Assembly: GCA_947174225.1 (NCBI GenBank)
Contig: CAMWIF010000181.1
Span: 1 to 5,963, forward strand
Source of the DNA: an uncultured Porphyromonadaceae bacterium
GTDB taxonomy: Bacteria; Bacteroidota; Bacteroidia; Bacteroidales; Muribaculaceae
Direction of reading: 5' to 3'
Length of the DNA stretch: 5,963 bases
The position numbers were made by a program, and so were the translations under genes. Under the pieces are notes generated by a model. The model was not told where the DNA came from. It made no database searches and was given only the letters and a program-made list of their open reading frames with translations. Numbering within the stretch: the first letter of the stretch is position 1; each line of letters begins with the position of its first letter. Below are positions 1-5,963 of the stretch, piece after piece.

Positions 1-6
1 GATTTA

Positions 7-36
7 CAAAGTTACACAATTTTTTTTAAAAACAAG
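7..36 (-). promoter_or_regulatory. Likely leftward Bacteroidota promoter for a gene beyond the left edge
   Basis: Read on the minus strand, positions 14 to 7 give TAACTTTG, an exact match to the Bacteroidota -7 consensus TAnnTTTG and identical to the box upstream of metX. A CTTG at 36-33 (minus strand) is a possible -33 element (consensus TTTG) with an 18-nt A/T-rich spacer, within the usual range. Transcription would start at or just outside the left edge, so the regulated gene is not visible. The motif is short, so a chance match in A/T-rich DNA is possible. Confidence 0.45.
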
Positions 37-273
37 AATAATGTAAAGAAATTTACTAAAAATATTAAAAAAAGTTTATCATACGCAGATTTGATGTCTG
101 AATTGACTATCGGATTAGCCGATTTTAGCTAAATAACACTACGATTAACCCATTGAAAGTAGGCAACGGCACCTAAGACAAGTAAAGGCGATTCGGAGCT
201 CGCCCTACATAAGTCTATCCACAAGCGAAACCAATTATTGGGAAGTTTTTATGGCTATTCCACGAATTTTGGT

Positions 274-281
274 TAATTTTG
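274..281 (+). promoter_or_regulatory. Bacteroidota -7 promoter box for the serine hydrolase gene
   Basis: TAATTTTG fits the TAnnTTTG -7 consensus. Transcription would begin near 288, giving a leader of about 60 nt before the ATG at 349. No good TTTG -33 element is seen at the usual distance; the T-run at 246-250 is the nearest candidate, so the promoter is either weak or activator-dependent. An imperfect dyad (299-314) lies in the predicted leader. Confidence 0.4.
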
Positions 282-348
282 CAGTAAAATGAGACAAATA
301 TCAAAATATTGATACTAACTGCTCACAAATGATACCTACATCAGACAA

Positions 349-1656
349 ATGACACGAGGTGATATAAAACGTGGTACCCTTTGCACCATACTCTTCTCTA
401 TCGTGGCGTATGCAGTCATATTCCTTATATACAACCACCAGACTTCTTGCACCCGTGAGGAGGAAACTGTTGTGGCGCAAAAAGGTCCGGAAGTGATATG
501 GACCGACACCCTCACCAACCATTCGTCGGAGTGGCAAGCACTTCACCCTATGGATGGTGAGATTGAGCGTTTTATGGATAAATGGCATATTAAGGGACTG
601 TCATTTGCCGTGACACGTCATGACTCTCTTCTCTATGCGAAAGGCTACGGCTATGCGGACGCAGAAATTGGAAGGAAATTGGAATCGACAGATATTATGC
701 GTATTGCCTCCGCTTCCAAGCTGGTGACCGCAATAGCGGTGATGAAATTAGTGGAGCAAGGGAAGCTGACACTTGACACAAAAATATTCGGTCCGGAAGG
801 TATACTTAATGATACCGCCTATACGAATGCGATGTGCGACAGTCGTATGCTCGACATCACCGTAGACCATCTGTTGCGTCATATGGGGGGGTTTGGGCGT
901 GGTGCCGGTGACCCGATGTTTACCACCAATGAAATTATAAAGGCGAAGAATCTGAAAAATGCTCCTACTCCGGAAGAACTGGTGAAGATTGTGCTCGGTA
1001 GGCGTATCGCTTTTGCACCCGGTAATGGTAGAATCTACTCTAATTTCGGCTATATGCTTCTTTCAATGGCTATGGAGAGAGTCACCGGGATGAGCTATTG
1101 GGACTATGTGACAAAAAATGTACTTGAGCCTGCTGGTTGCCATAGCTTCCGCCCTGCTACCAACTATTATGAGGAGCGCCATCCCAACGAGTCGAAATAC
1201 TACGCTCCAGATGATGAACTTGTAGAGGAATATAACGGAAGCGGGCGGATAGTGAGCCGTGTATATGGTGGTAATGATGTGAATGCTCTGAAAGGAGCCG
1301 GCGGATGGTGTACGTCGGCAGCCGACTTTGCACGACTCGTGGCATCGGCAGACGGTGATCCTGCTTTGCAGGATATAATTTCACGTAATTCGGTAGGCAC
1401 ACTTACCGCTTATTCCGAGGATGAGAAATTATCACGAGGCTGGAGCGAATGTGACGCTAACGGAAAATGGACACGCACAGGTACGTTGTCATCTACCCAT
1501 ACCCTCGTAGAACGGTATCCGGATGGCGACTGCTGGGTAATCATAACAAATAGTGGCATCTGGACCGGATACCACTTCACTAAAGACCTTGTCCGGCTAT
1601 TGGAACGACTTCGCAGTCGCTATTCCGACTCTCTCCCAAAACGCGACCTCTTCTGA
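349..1656 (+). CDS. Membrane-anchored serine hydrolase of the beta-lactamase / PBP (class C-like) family
   Basis: This 435-residue protein has the beta-lactamase-fold architecture shared by class C beta-lactamases, DD-peptidases, D-aminopeptidases and EstB-type esterases. The nucleophile motif SxxK is Ser121-Ala-Ser-Lys124, followed by the usual helix and a VEQGKLTLD segment. The second motif YxN is Tyr230-Ser-Asn232. A GAGGW segment (316-320) precedes a TSAADFARL stretch typical of the family. The third motif is probably Arg376-Thr-Gly378, where many relatives have KTG or HTG. Residues about 10-28 form one hydrophobic segment after a basic N-terminus, so the catalytic domain should face the periplasm. 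Cys34 follows as QTSC and then acidic residues, but this is a poor lipobox, so a signal anchor is more likely. The ATG at 349 is used because it gives this complete signal segment; there is no Shine-Dalgarno sequence. The Rid-like gene follows 63 bp downstream on the same strand. The substrate is unknown: peptidoglycan peptides, other D-amino-acid peptides or esters are all possible, and antibiotic resistance should not be assumed. Confidence 0.85.
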   Translation: MTRGDIKRGTLCTILFSIVAYAVIFLIYNHQTSCTREEETVVAQKGPEVIWTDTLTNHSSEWQALHPMDGEIERFMDKWHIKGLSFAVTRHDSLLYAKGYGYADAEIGRKLESTDIMRIASASKLVTAIAVMKLVEQGKLTLDTKIFGPEGILNDTAYTNAMCDSRMLDITVDHLLRHMGGFGRGAGDPMFTTNEIIKAKNLKNAPTPEELVKIVLGRRIAFAPGNGRIYSNFGYMLLSMAMERVTGMSYWDYVTKNVLEPAGCHSFRPATNYYEERHPNESKYYAPDDELVEEYNGSGRIVSRVYGGNDVNALKGAGGWCTSAADFARLVASADGDPALQDIISRNSVGTLTAYSEDEKLSRGWSECDANGKWTRTGTLSSTHTLVERYPDGDCWVIITNSGIWTGYHFTKDLVRLLERLRSRYSDSLPKRDLF

Positions 1657-1719
1657 AAAAGTATTTCTCTTCGCAATTAAATCCTCCCCTATTTATTAAT
1701 CATCTGCTTATTGACCGGT

Positions 1720-2829
1720 ATGGAATATCTAAACTTTAAATATGAAAATGCTTTGGTGTCGCTTTCCATTTTCAATAGAGAGTGCCGTGAGGTCCATACC
1801 ATAATCCGACCTGCGTCACCTGCAGCATCATTCTCAGATCAACTTATTTGCCTTCAGAAGGGTATAGAAGCGGTTGCGGAGAAAATAGGCAGCCGGCTTC
1901 GCCCGGTATTTATGCGTTGGTTTCTAAGTGATGCAGCCAATCAGGCACACCATATCCCGGCTTCTTTCAAATGTGCCACATCCATTATACAGCAATCTCC
2001 CTTAGACGGTACAAAAGCAGCACTCTGGGTAATATATAAAGAGGATGATGATTTCAAAGAGGTGTCACCGGGAATATGGAAAAATGGGAATGGTGAGCTT
2101 TGGATAGGAGATATGCCTATTCATGCCACCGACTCCTTCACTATGACTACTGAATATCTCGAACGACTCGATAAAACCTTAAATAATTTCGGTGCTTCCC
2201 TTGCCGACAATTGCTTACGCACGTGGTTTATGGTGAGAGACATCGACGTGAACTATAAAGGGGTAGTAAAGGGACGTAATGAAGTGTTCAGCTCCAAAGG
2301 ATTGACTTCCGACTCTCATTTTATCGCCTCCACAGGAATAAACGGGATAAGTGCAGATCCTTTTCGCACTGTGGCTTTCAACGCCTACGCCAACATAAAT
2401 GTCAAGCCGAATCAGATCAGCTATATTCACGGCTACACTCATTTAAACCCCACTGCTGAATATGGTGTGGCATTTGAAAGAGGTACCGCAGTAGACTATA
2501 CTGACCGCCGACATATATTCATCTCCGGAACCGCCAGCATAAACAATCGCGGAGAGATTGTATATCCCGGCGATGTGGCAAAGCAGACATACAGGATGCT
2601 TGAAAATATAGAGGTGCTTCTGAAAGAGGGAGGCGCAGGATGGAAAGACATTGCACATCTCATTGTATATCTGCGCGACATTGCAGATTACTACACCGTA
2701 GAACGTATATTCCGAGAACGCTTCCCGGAAGTTCCCACGGTGATAGTTCTCGCTCCCGTTTGTCGTCCGGGATGGCTTGTAGAAACCGAATGTATGGCTA
2801 TAACTCCGAACCAACCAACAGCTAACTGA
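1720..2829 (+). CDS. Two-domain Rid/YjgF-superfamily protein, chorismatase-like
   Basis: The best start is the ATG at 1720 (369 residues). An in-frame TTG at 1711 would add three residues, and the numbering here counts from that TTG. The N-terminal half (about 15-110) looks like a divergent YjgF-type unit, with RPVFMRWFLSDAANQ around 64-78. The C-terminal half (about 150-365) is a clear Rid-type domain: a segment starting RTW (170-172), GRNEVF (188-193), SGTASI (272-277), a PGD plus Gln-Thr helix start (286-293) and CRPGWLVETE (351-360). Single-domain RidA proteins are about 130 residues, so this is much longer and resembles the FkbO/Hyg5/XanB2 chorismatase architecture, in which chorismate is converted to hydroxybenzoate or dihydroxy-cyclohexadiene products. 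The arginine of RidA (Arg105 in E. coli, in a PARSCVEV context) appears replaced by Val344, which argues against classical enamine/imine deaminase activity. It has no signal peptide, so it should be cytoplasmic. It probably shares a transcript with the upstream hydrolase, since no promoter box is seen in the gap. Family placement is fairly firm; chorismate as substrate is only an inference. Confidence 0.75.
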   Translation: MEYLNFKYENALVSLSIFNRECREVHTIIRPASPAASFSDQLICLQKGIEAVAEKIGSRLRPVFMRWFLSDAANQAHHIPASFKCATSIIQQSPLDGTKAALWVIYKEDDDFKEVSPGIWKNGNGELWIGDMPIHATDSFTMTTEYLERLDKTLNNFGASLADNCLRTWFMVRDIDVNYKGVVKGRNEVFSSKGLTSDSHFIASTGINGISADPFRTVAFNAYANINVKPNQISYIHGYTHLNPTAEYGVAFERGTAVDYTDRRHIFISGTASINNRGEIVYPGDVAKQTYRMLENIEVLLKEGGAGWKDIAHLIVYLRDIADYYTVERIFRERFPEVPTVIVLAPVCRPGWLVETECMAITPNQPTAN

Positions 2830-2870
2830 TAAACACCCCTTGCTGAGTCAGCAAGGGGTGTTTATCAGTT
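2824..2870. terminator. Perfect palindromic bidirectional terminator between convergent genes
   Basis: Two 23-base arms (2824-2846 and 2848-2870) are exact reverse complements around a single central G at 2847. In RNA the innermost pairs must open to form a loop, leaving a stem of about 20 bp with a G/C-rich core (ACCCC pairing with GGGGT) flanked by A/T-rich sequence that supplies short U tracts in both directions. The palindrome includes the last codon and stop of the Rid-like gene and ends two bases before the stop codon of the leftward gene, so it can serve both converging transcripts. Confidence 0.85.
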
Positions 2871-2872
2871 TA

Positions 2873-4375
2873 TTACTTGAAGCGAGTGGCAAGGGCGGGT
2901 TTCTCCACCTGCTCCACTATCTCAGGTCGGTTGAATGCGAAAGGCGCAGAGAAAAATTCCGGTACATTATACGATTTCATCAGTTGACTGTAATACTCCG
3001 GAGTTTCCTGAGGAACCACAAACGCCTTCGAATCATCACCTGAAGGGGATATATACGTGATATATGGACGGGTATATGAACCGTCGTCACGGCGTGAGCT
3101 GAACACCACCCAACGGGAGTTAGACGACCAGGAGTGATAGCTGTCGGTATCAGCACTGTTAGCCTTTGCAAGCGGACGCTCCTGGCCAGTGGCAAGGTCG
3201 GTTATGAAGAGGTCACTCTCAGGATGCCAGATGTGGAATGTGCCGAAAGGAGCCTTACAATAGAGTAGATATTTTCCGTCGGGAGAGACACGTGGCAACA
3301 GCGCACTCATACCCTCAGTGCTTGAAAGCACCACAGTGTCCGGCTCGGAAAAACGTCGGGTATCAAGATCGAAATCACGGCTTACAATATCGTAACGTAT
3401 TGTATAGTAATTCTCTCTAATATTTTCAGGGGTAATTCCCTCAGGATATTTTGCCACTGAATAGTAAAGCTTTTTCCCATCCGGACTCCAGACGGGAAAT
3501 GTCTCCATCAAATCCTTGTCATTGGCAATATGCGACACCTCACGGGTCTTCATATCATAGAGAATGAGGTCGGATGCTGTGTCGTAAACCTCCACTTTAC
3601 TGTTGCCAAAAGAGAAGAACGTCTGGTGGGTATCATTGGTGGAATAAGCTATAAGATCAAGTGTAGGATGCCACGCAGGATAAACACCGGCTGAAAGTGT
3701 GCTGTCGGTCTTAAGATTCACTTTTCTCACAGAGTCGCCTGACATTATCACAGTGCCCCCCTTCGTCTTACGTATATGAAACTGAGAGCTTTGGTCAGCA
3801 TACTGATTACGGGGAACGTGACAATTGATGCAGTAGCCGCGTCGCTCATCGCAAGGAGCGGCATTATTGAATACCACCTCCTCGTCGAATGTGGTGAGGT
3901 CACGCTGGTTGATGGTCATAGCGGCGTATTGCTCATAAGAAGGCTCGATCAAACGATAGCTGATATAGGGATCAATGTCCTCCTCGGCAACACGGTTTGT
4001 AAACTTATATACACTCCATTGGTCATTCTCTCCCTTTACAAAAACTTCATACTTCAAGGCTTTCCCTTTTGAAGACTCCAAAAGCTCGTGCCAAGGTTTT
4101 ATCTCCCACTTTACAAGTTTTCCACCAGCCACGAGCAATTTGCCGTCGGGAGCAGTGACACGTGTGACATATTCCTTACCCGGCATATCAATCTCAAAGT
4201 TCATCGGAGCGATATTGGGAGGAAGAACTATATCTGTGTAATCAGGATTCAGAGCGGGAAGGGCGTCAACTACGGTGACATTTTCCACAGGCACTTGAGG
4301 ACGGCTACACCCTCCTGAAATCATCGACATCAGGAGAGAAAAAAAGAGGATAATTGATGTTATGGTCAGTTTCAT
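2873..4375 (-). CDS. Lipoprotein with CxxCH heme-c motif and PD40/TolB-like beta-propeller
   Basis: This 500-residue protein starts with a lysine, a hydrophobic stretch (4-19) and a lipobox ending SGGC, giving lipidation at Cys23. The residues after it (SRPQVPVEN) lack the acidic cluster of the Bacteroidota surface-export signal, so a periplasm-facing lipoprotein is more likely. Residues about 45-165 form an N-terminal domain of unknown function. Cys182-Ile-Asn-Cys185-His186 is a c-type heme attachment motif, with an extra Cys175 nearby; His200 or Met211 could be the distal ligand. Four PD40-type propeller repeats follow, near 232-246 (YPAWHPTLDLIAYST), 293-307 (FPVWSPDGKKLYYSV), 360-374 (LPRVSPDGKYLLYCK) and 413-427 (YHSWSSNSRWVVFSS). 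From memory, similar CxNCH-plus-propeller lipoproteins recur in Bacteroidota, usually annotated only as TolB-like or hypothetical. It is not TolB itself: no Tol-Pal genes adjoin and the heme motif is foreign to TolB. It may be an electron-transfer or scaffold protein. No clear -7 box is visible on its own side of the 93-bp upstream gap. Confidence 0.85.
   Translation of the reverse strand: MKLTITSIILFFSLLMSMISGGCSRPQVPVENVTVVDALPALNPDYTDIVLPPNIAPMNFEIDMPGKEYVTRVTAPDGKLLVAGGKLVKWEIKPWHELLESSKGKALKYEVFVKGENDQWSVYKFTNRVAEEDIDPYISYRLIEPSYEQYAAMTINQRDLTTFDEEVVFNNAAPCDERRGYCINCHVPRNQYADQSSQFHIRKTKGGTVIMSGDSVRKVNLKTDSTLSAGVYPAWHPTLDLIAYSTNDTHQTFFSFGNSKVEVYDTASDLILYDMKTREVSHIANDKDLMETFPVWSPDGKKLYYSVAKYPEGITPENIRENYYTIRYDIVSRDFDLDTRRFSEPDTVVLSSTEGMSALLPRVSPDGKYLLYCKAPFGTFHIWHPESDLFITDLATGQERPLAKANSADTDSYHSWSSNSRWVVFSSRRDDGSYTRPYITYISPSGDDSKAFVVPQETPEYYSQLMKSYNVPEFFSAPFAFNRPEIVEQVEKPALATRFK
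3818..3832 (-). other. CxxCH heme c attachment motif in the propeller lipoprotein
   Basis: Codons 182-186 read Cys-Ile-Asn-Cys-His. In an exported protein this is the signature for covalent heme attachment by a cytochrome c maturation system. The motif lies before the first propeller blade, so it would sit in a linker or small heme domain. Chance occurrence cannot be excluded from one sequence. Confidence 0.6.
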
Positions 4376-4407
4376 AAAATGATAACGCTAAAAACATTCG
4401 CTTTGTA

Positions 4408-4439
4408 TGTGGCTCAACAACGATTTTTTGTTAACTTTG
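4408..4439 (+). promoter_or_regulatory. Bacteroidota-type promoter for metX
   Basis: TAACTTTG at 4432-4439 matches the -7 consensus TAnnTTTG. A TGTG at 4408-4411 is a plausible degenerate -33 box with a 20-nt spacer; a better TTTG at 4402-4405 is 26 nt away, which is long. Transcription should start near 4446, leaving a leader of only about 23 nt. The leader has an A-rich AAGAAAA stretch (4457-4463) and no Shine-Dalgarno sequence. The short leader leaves no room for a SAM riboswitch, so any methionine control would have to act at the promoter. Confidence 0.6.
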
Positions 4440-4468
4440 CGTAGATTTAGATCATCAAGAAAATTGTT

Positions 4469-5488
4469 ATGCCCCAATACTGTCATATCGACGAACCTCT
4501 TGAACTCGAAAGCGGAGCTATCCTCCCCTCTCTTACTATCGCCTATAACACCTACGGCACACTCTCGCCGGAGAAAGACAATGTGATATGGGTGATGCAC
4601 GGACTTACAGCCAACTCAGACGTTGCTGATTGGTGGCCTCACACGGTTGAGAAAGGGAAATTCCTTGATCCGGAGAAGTATTTTGTGGTCTGTGCCAATG
4701 TGCTCGGCTCATGCTACGGCACTACCGGACCCTCATCCATAAATCCGACTACCGGAAAACCCTGGTGTGGCGGCTTCCCGAAAGTCACCATACGTGATAT
4801 GGTAAAATGTCACCGTATTCTTGCCGATAAGTTAGGTATTAAGAAGATTCACGAGATGATAGGTGTGTCGCTCGGAGGTTTTCAAGCTATCGAGTGGATG
4901 GTGACGGATCCTGACATCGCAGAAAATGTGATGTTCTGCGCTACCGATTCCTCTTGCAGTCCTTGGTTAGCGGCTTTCAACAAGACCATGTATATGGCTA
5001 TCGAATCTGACCCCACCTATGGTCAGCCTCGCCTTGACGCTGCCCGTAAAGGTCTTGCCACAGCACGTGCCATCGCGCTCATAAGTTATCGCGGTCCCTT
5101 TGCGTATAATATGAGTCAGCGCGACTCGCTCGAAAACAGTGACCCATTCTTTCATAGAGTACAGACCTACCAAGAATATCAAGGCATAAAACTCTGCAAC
5201 CGTTTCGATGTATATTCTTATGTAAGGATATGCGAAAGCGCCGACTCCCACAACGTGGGGCGCGGACGCGGCGGCATACGTCAGGCTTTACATCGAATCA
5301 AAGCAAATACCCTTGTGATCGGCATCAGTTCCGACATTCTCTTTCCTCCGACTTGTCTTAAAGAATTGTCTGATTTCATTCCCGGATCGCTTCTCAGGGT
5401 TATGGAGTCGGATTTTGCCCACGACGGTTTCCTTATCGAACATGAAAAACTTAACTCTATTATGCAAGAATGGCGCAAGATAAGATAA
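4469..5488 (+). CDS. metX: Homoserine O-acetyltransferase (MetX family)
   Basis: This cytoplasmic alpha/beta-hydrolase-fold enzyme activates L-homoserine by acyl transfer, normally from acetyl-CoA, giving O-acetylhomoserine for sulfhydrylation in methionine synthesis. The family signatures are clear: HGLTANSDVADWW (44-56), the oxyanion-region CANVLGSCYGTTGPSS (75-90), the nucleophile elbow GVSLGG with Ser134, Asp289 in GISSD, and His318 in DFAHDGF, which together form a Ser-Asp-His triad. At 339 residues it is slightly shorter than many MetX proteins (about 350-380) but lacks no catalytic motif. The ATG at 4469 gives the expected N-terminus soon after the promoter. Some MetX-family members use succinyl-CoA or act on other hydroxy-amino acids, so acyl-donor specificity is not proven. 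The end of the gene overlaps the next gene by 19 bp. Confidence 0.93.
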   Translation: MPQYCHIDEPLELESGAILPSLTIAYNTYGTLSPEKDNVIWVMHGLTANSDVADWWPHTVEKGKFLDPEKYFVVCANVLGSCYGTTGPSSINPTTGKPWCGGFPKVTIRDMVKCHRILADKLGIKKIHEMIGVSLGGFQAIEWMVTDPDIAENVMFCATDSSCSPWLAAFNKTMYMAIESDPTYGQPRLDAARKGLATARAIALISYRGPFAYNMSQRDSLENSDPFFHRVQTYQEYQGIKLCNRFDVYSYVRICESADSHNVGRGRGGIRQALHRIKANTLVIGISSDILFPPTCLKELSDFIPGSLLRVMESDFAHDGFLIEHEKLNSIMQEWRKIR

Positions 5489-5963
5489 TTGGAATCAGTA
5501 AATCTATACGCTGTTGGCTTTCGACACTTCTGTGCATGTGTATGGCTCTATTGTCATCATGTGTGACAGAGGATCAGCCGGACAATGAAGGGGTAGAGAT
5601 TGGGGATCCCCTCCCCTCCTTTTCGCTCACCTTAAATGATGGCAGGAGGGTGTCTACAAAGTCATTACGCGGCAAAAAGGTGCTCATAGAGCTTTTCAAT
5701 ACCTCTTGTCCCGACTGTCAGGAGAGTTTGCCGACGATCAATACTCTCTACAACTCTATGAAGGATCGAGAGGATATAGAGATTTTTGCCATTGCCCGCG
5801 ACGAGGTGGCTGCTGCGATTGCCCTTTATTGGGAAGACAACAATTTCACCCTCCCCTATTCGCCCCAACCTGATCGTAAAGTATATGAACTTTTCGCCAG
5901 CGTAGGCATACCACGCATCTTTATAGCCAATCCCGACGGTATCATCACCGCCACTTTCGGACC
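5470..5963 (+). CDS. Thioredoxin/TlpA-like lipoprotein (3' end cut by the window)
   Basis: The visible 164 residues begin at an ATG inside the metX 3' end, in a different frame, so the pair overlaps by 19 bp and is probably translationally coupled. This start is preferred over the internal ATGs at 5536 and 5542 because it supplies a basic n-region (Lys5, Lys11, Arg14) before the hydrophobic segment (about 16-28). A lipobox LSSC predicts lipidation at Cys31, followed by acidic residues (TEDQPDNEG). The rest is a TlpA/AhpC-TSA-type thioredoxin fold: IGDPLPSFSL (44-53), the redox pair Cys80-Pro-Asp-Cys83 in FNTSCPDCQ, and the probable cis-proline Pro148 in VGIPRIFIANPDG. It should act in the envelope as a thiol-disulfide reductase or related protein. 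CPDC differs from the CGPC of thioredoxin. The coding sequence is still open at the window end. Its partner is unknown; a link to methionine synthesis is suggested only by the overlap. Confidence 0.85.
   Translation, partial: MAQDKIIGISKSIRCWLSTLLCMCMALLSSCVTEDQPDNEGVEIGDPLPSFSLTLNDGRRVSTKSLRGKKVLIELFNTSCPDCQESLPTINTLYNSMKDREDIEIFAIARDEVAAAIALYWEDNNFTLPYSPQPDRKVYELFASVGIPRIFIANPDGIITATFG

Larger units (their letters stand above)
1..348. other. Non-coding A/T-rich intergenic region
   Basis: No convincing gene lies here. The first 80 bases are very A/T-rich with homopolymer T and A runs, as expected of a promoter region; the middle (about 130-240) is of more average composition and shows no recognisable RNA gene. 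The only short ATG frame noticed in it (94-132) encodes 12 residues and has no supporting feature. The region appears to be divergent: a leftward promoter-like element sits at 7-36 and a rightward -7 box at 274-281. Two small dyads (109-123 and 299-314) are the only secondary-structure candidates noticed. Confidence 0.7.

Noticed and set aside
109..123. ATCGG/CCGAT hairpin followed by TTTT in the left intergenic region
   Set aside because: A 5-bp stem is too short for a credible terminator, and no gene is seen ending just before it.
94..132. 12-codon ATG frame as a possible leader peptide
   Set aside because: It has no promoter, no regulatory codon run and no attenuator structure, and it is far from the next gene.
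301..588. 95-codon minus-strand frame across the serine hydrolase start
   Set aside because: It is antisense to the signal and N-terminal region of a real gene and has no motif or promoter.
885..891. Run of seven G in the serine hydrolase gene as a phase-variation tract
   Set aside because: It is short, encodes the conserved-looking MGG stretch in frame, and there is no second sign of contingency control.
1711..1719. TTG start nine bases before the ATG of the Rid-like gene
   Set aside because: TTG starts are rare in Bacteroidota and no ribosome-binding signal favours it; the ATG at 1720 fits better and loses no domain.
2443..2814. 123-codon minus-strand frame inside the Rid-like gene
   Set aside because: It lies wholly antisense to a well-supported gene, and its translation shows no recognisable motif.
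3776..4072. 98-codon plus-strand frame antisense to the propeller lipoprotein
   Set aside because: It is a shadow of the strongly supported minus-strand gene and has no family resemblance.
2873..4375. Calling the propeller lipoprotein TolB
   Set aside because: It is a lipoprotein with a CxxCH motif and has no Tol-Pal neighbours; only the PD40 repeats are shared.
4440..4468. SAM riboswitch or other leader control of metX
   Set aside because: The predicted leader is only about 23 nt, too short for any known SAM-binding RNA.

Overview
The window looks like chromosomal DNA of a gut-type Bacteroidales bacterium, possibly Muribaculaceae or a relative; the family is an inference. The evidence is as follows. 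Two intergenic regions carry sequences matching the Bacteroidota sigma factor -7 box (TAnnTTTG). Shine-Dalgarno sequences are absent and leaders are A/T-rich. There are lipoproteins with Bacteroidota-style neighbours, and a PD40-propeller lipoprotein of a type I associate with Bacteroidota. I see no insertion sequence, tRNA, rRNA, CRISPR array, phage gene or toxin-antitoxin pair.

Layout. Positions 1-348 are non-coding and A/T-rich. They hold a likely leftward promoter at the extreme left edge, serving a gene outside the window, and a rightward -7 box just before the first gene. Next come two same-strand genes, probably one transcription unit: a membrane-anchored serine hydrolase of the beta-lactamase/PBP fold (349-1656), then a two-domain Rid (YjgF)-superfamily protein whose C-terminal half resembles chorismatases (1720-2829). 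This unit converges on a leftward gene for a lipoprotein with a heme-c type CxxCH motif and a PD40/TolB-like propeller (2873-4375). The 43-bp gap between their stop codons lies almost entirely inside a perfect 47-bp palindrome, read as a bidirectional terminator.

A 93-bp divergent intergenic region with a clear Bacteroidota -7 box then separates the propeller gene from metX, a homoserine O-acyltransferase (4469-5488). MetX overlaps by 19 bp with a thioredoxin/TlpA-like lipoprotein that runs off the right end (5470-5963).

How the genes relate. MetX is a cytoplasmic methionine-biosynthesis enzyme, whereas the gene overlapping it encodes a predicted envelope thiol-redox lipoprotein. That overlap shows co-translation but not a shared pathway. 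The heme/propeller lipoprotein and the thioredoxin-like lipoprotein are both envelope proteins but lie on opposite strands. The serine hydrolase and Rid-like protein may be co-transcribed, but no joint pathway can be deduced. I did not find a convincing new multi-gene system. The two proteins most worth following up are the chorismatase-like Rid protein and the CxxCH propeller lipoprotein.
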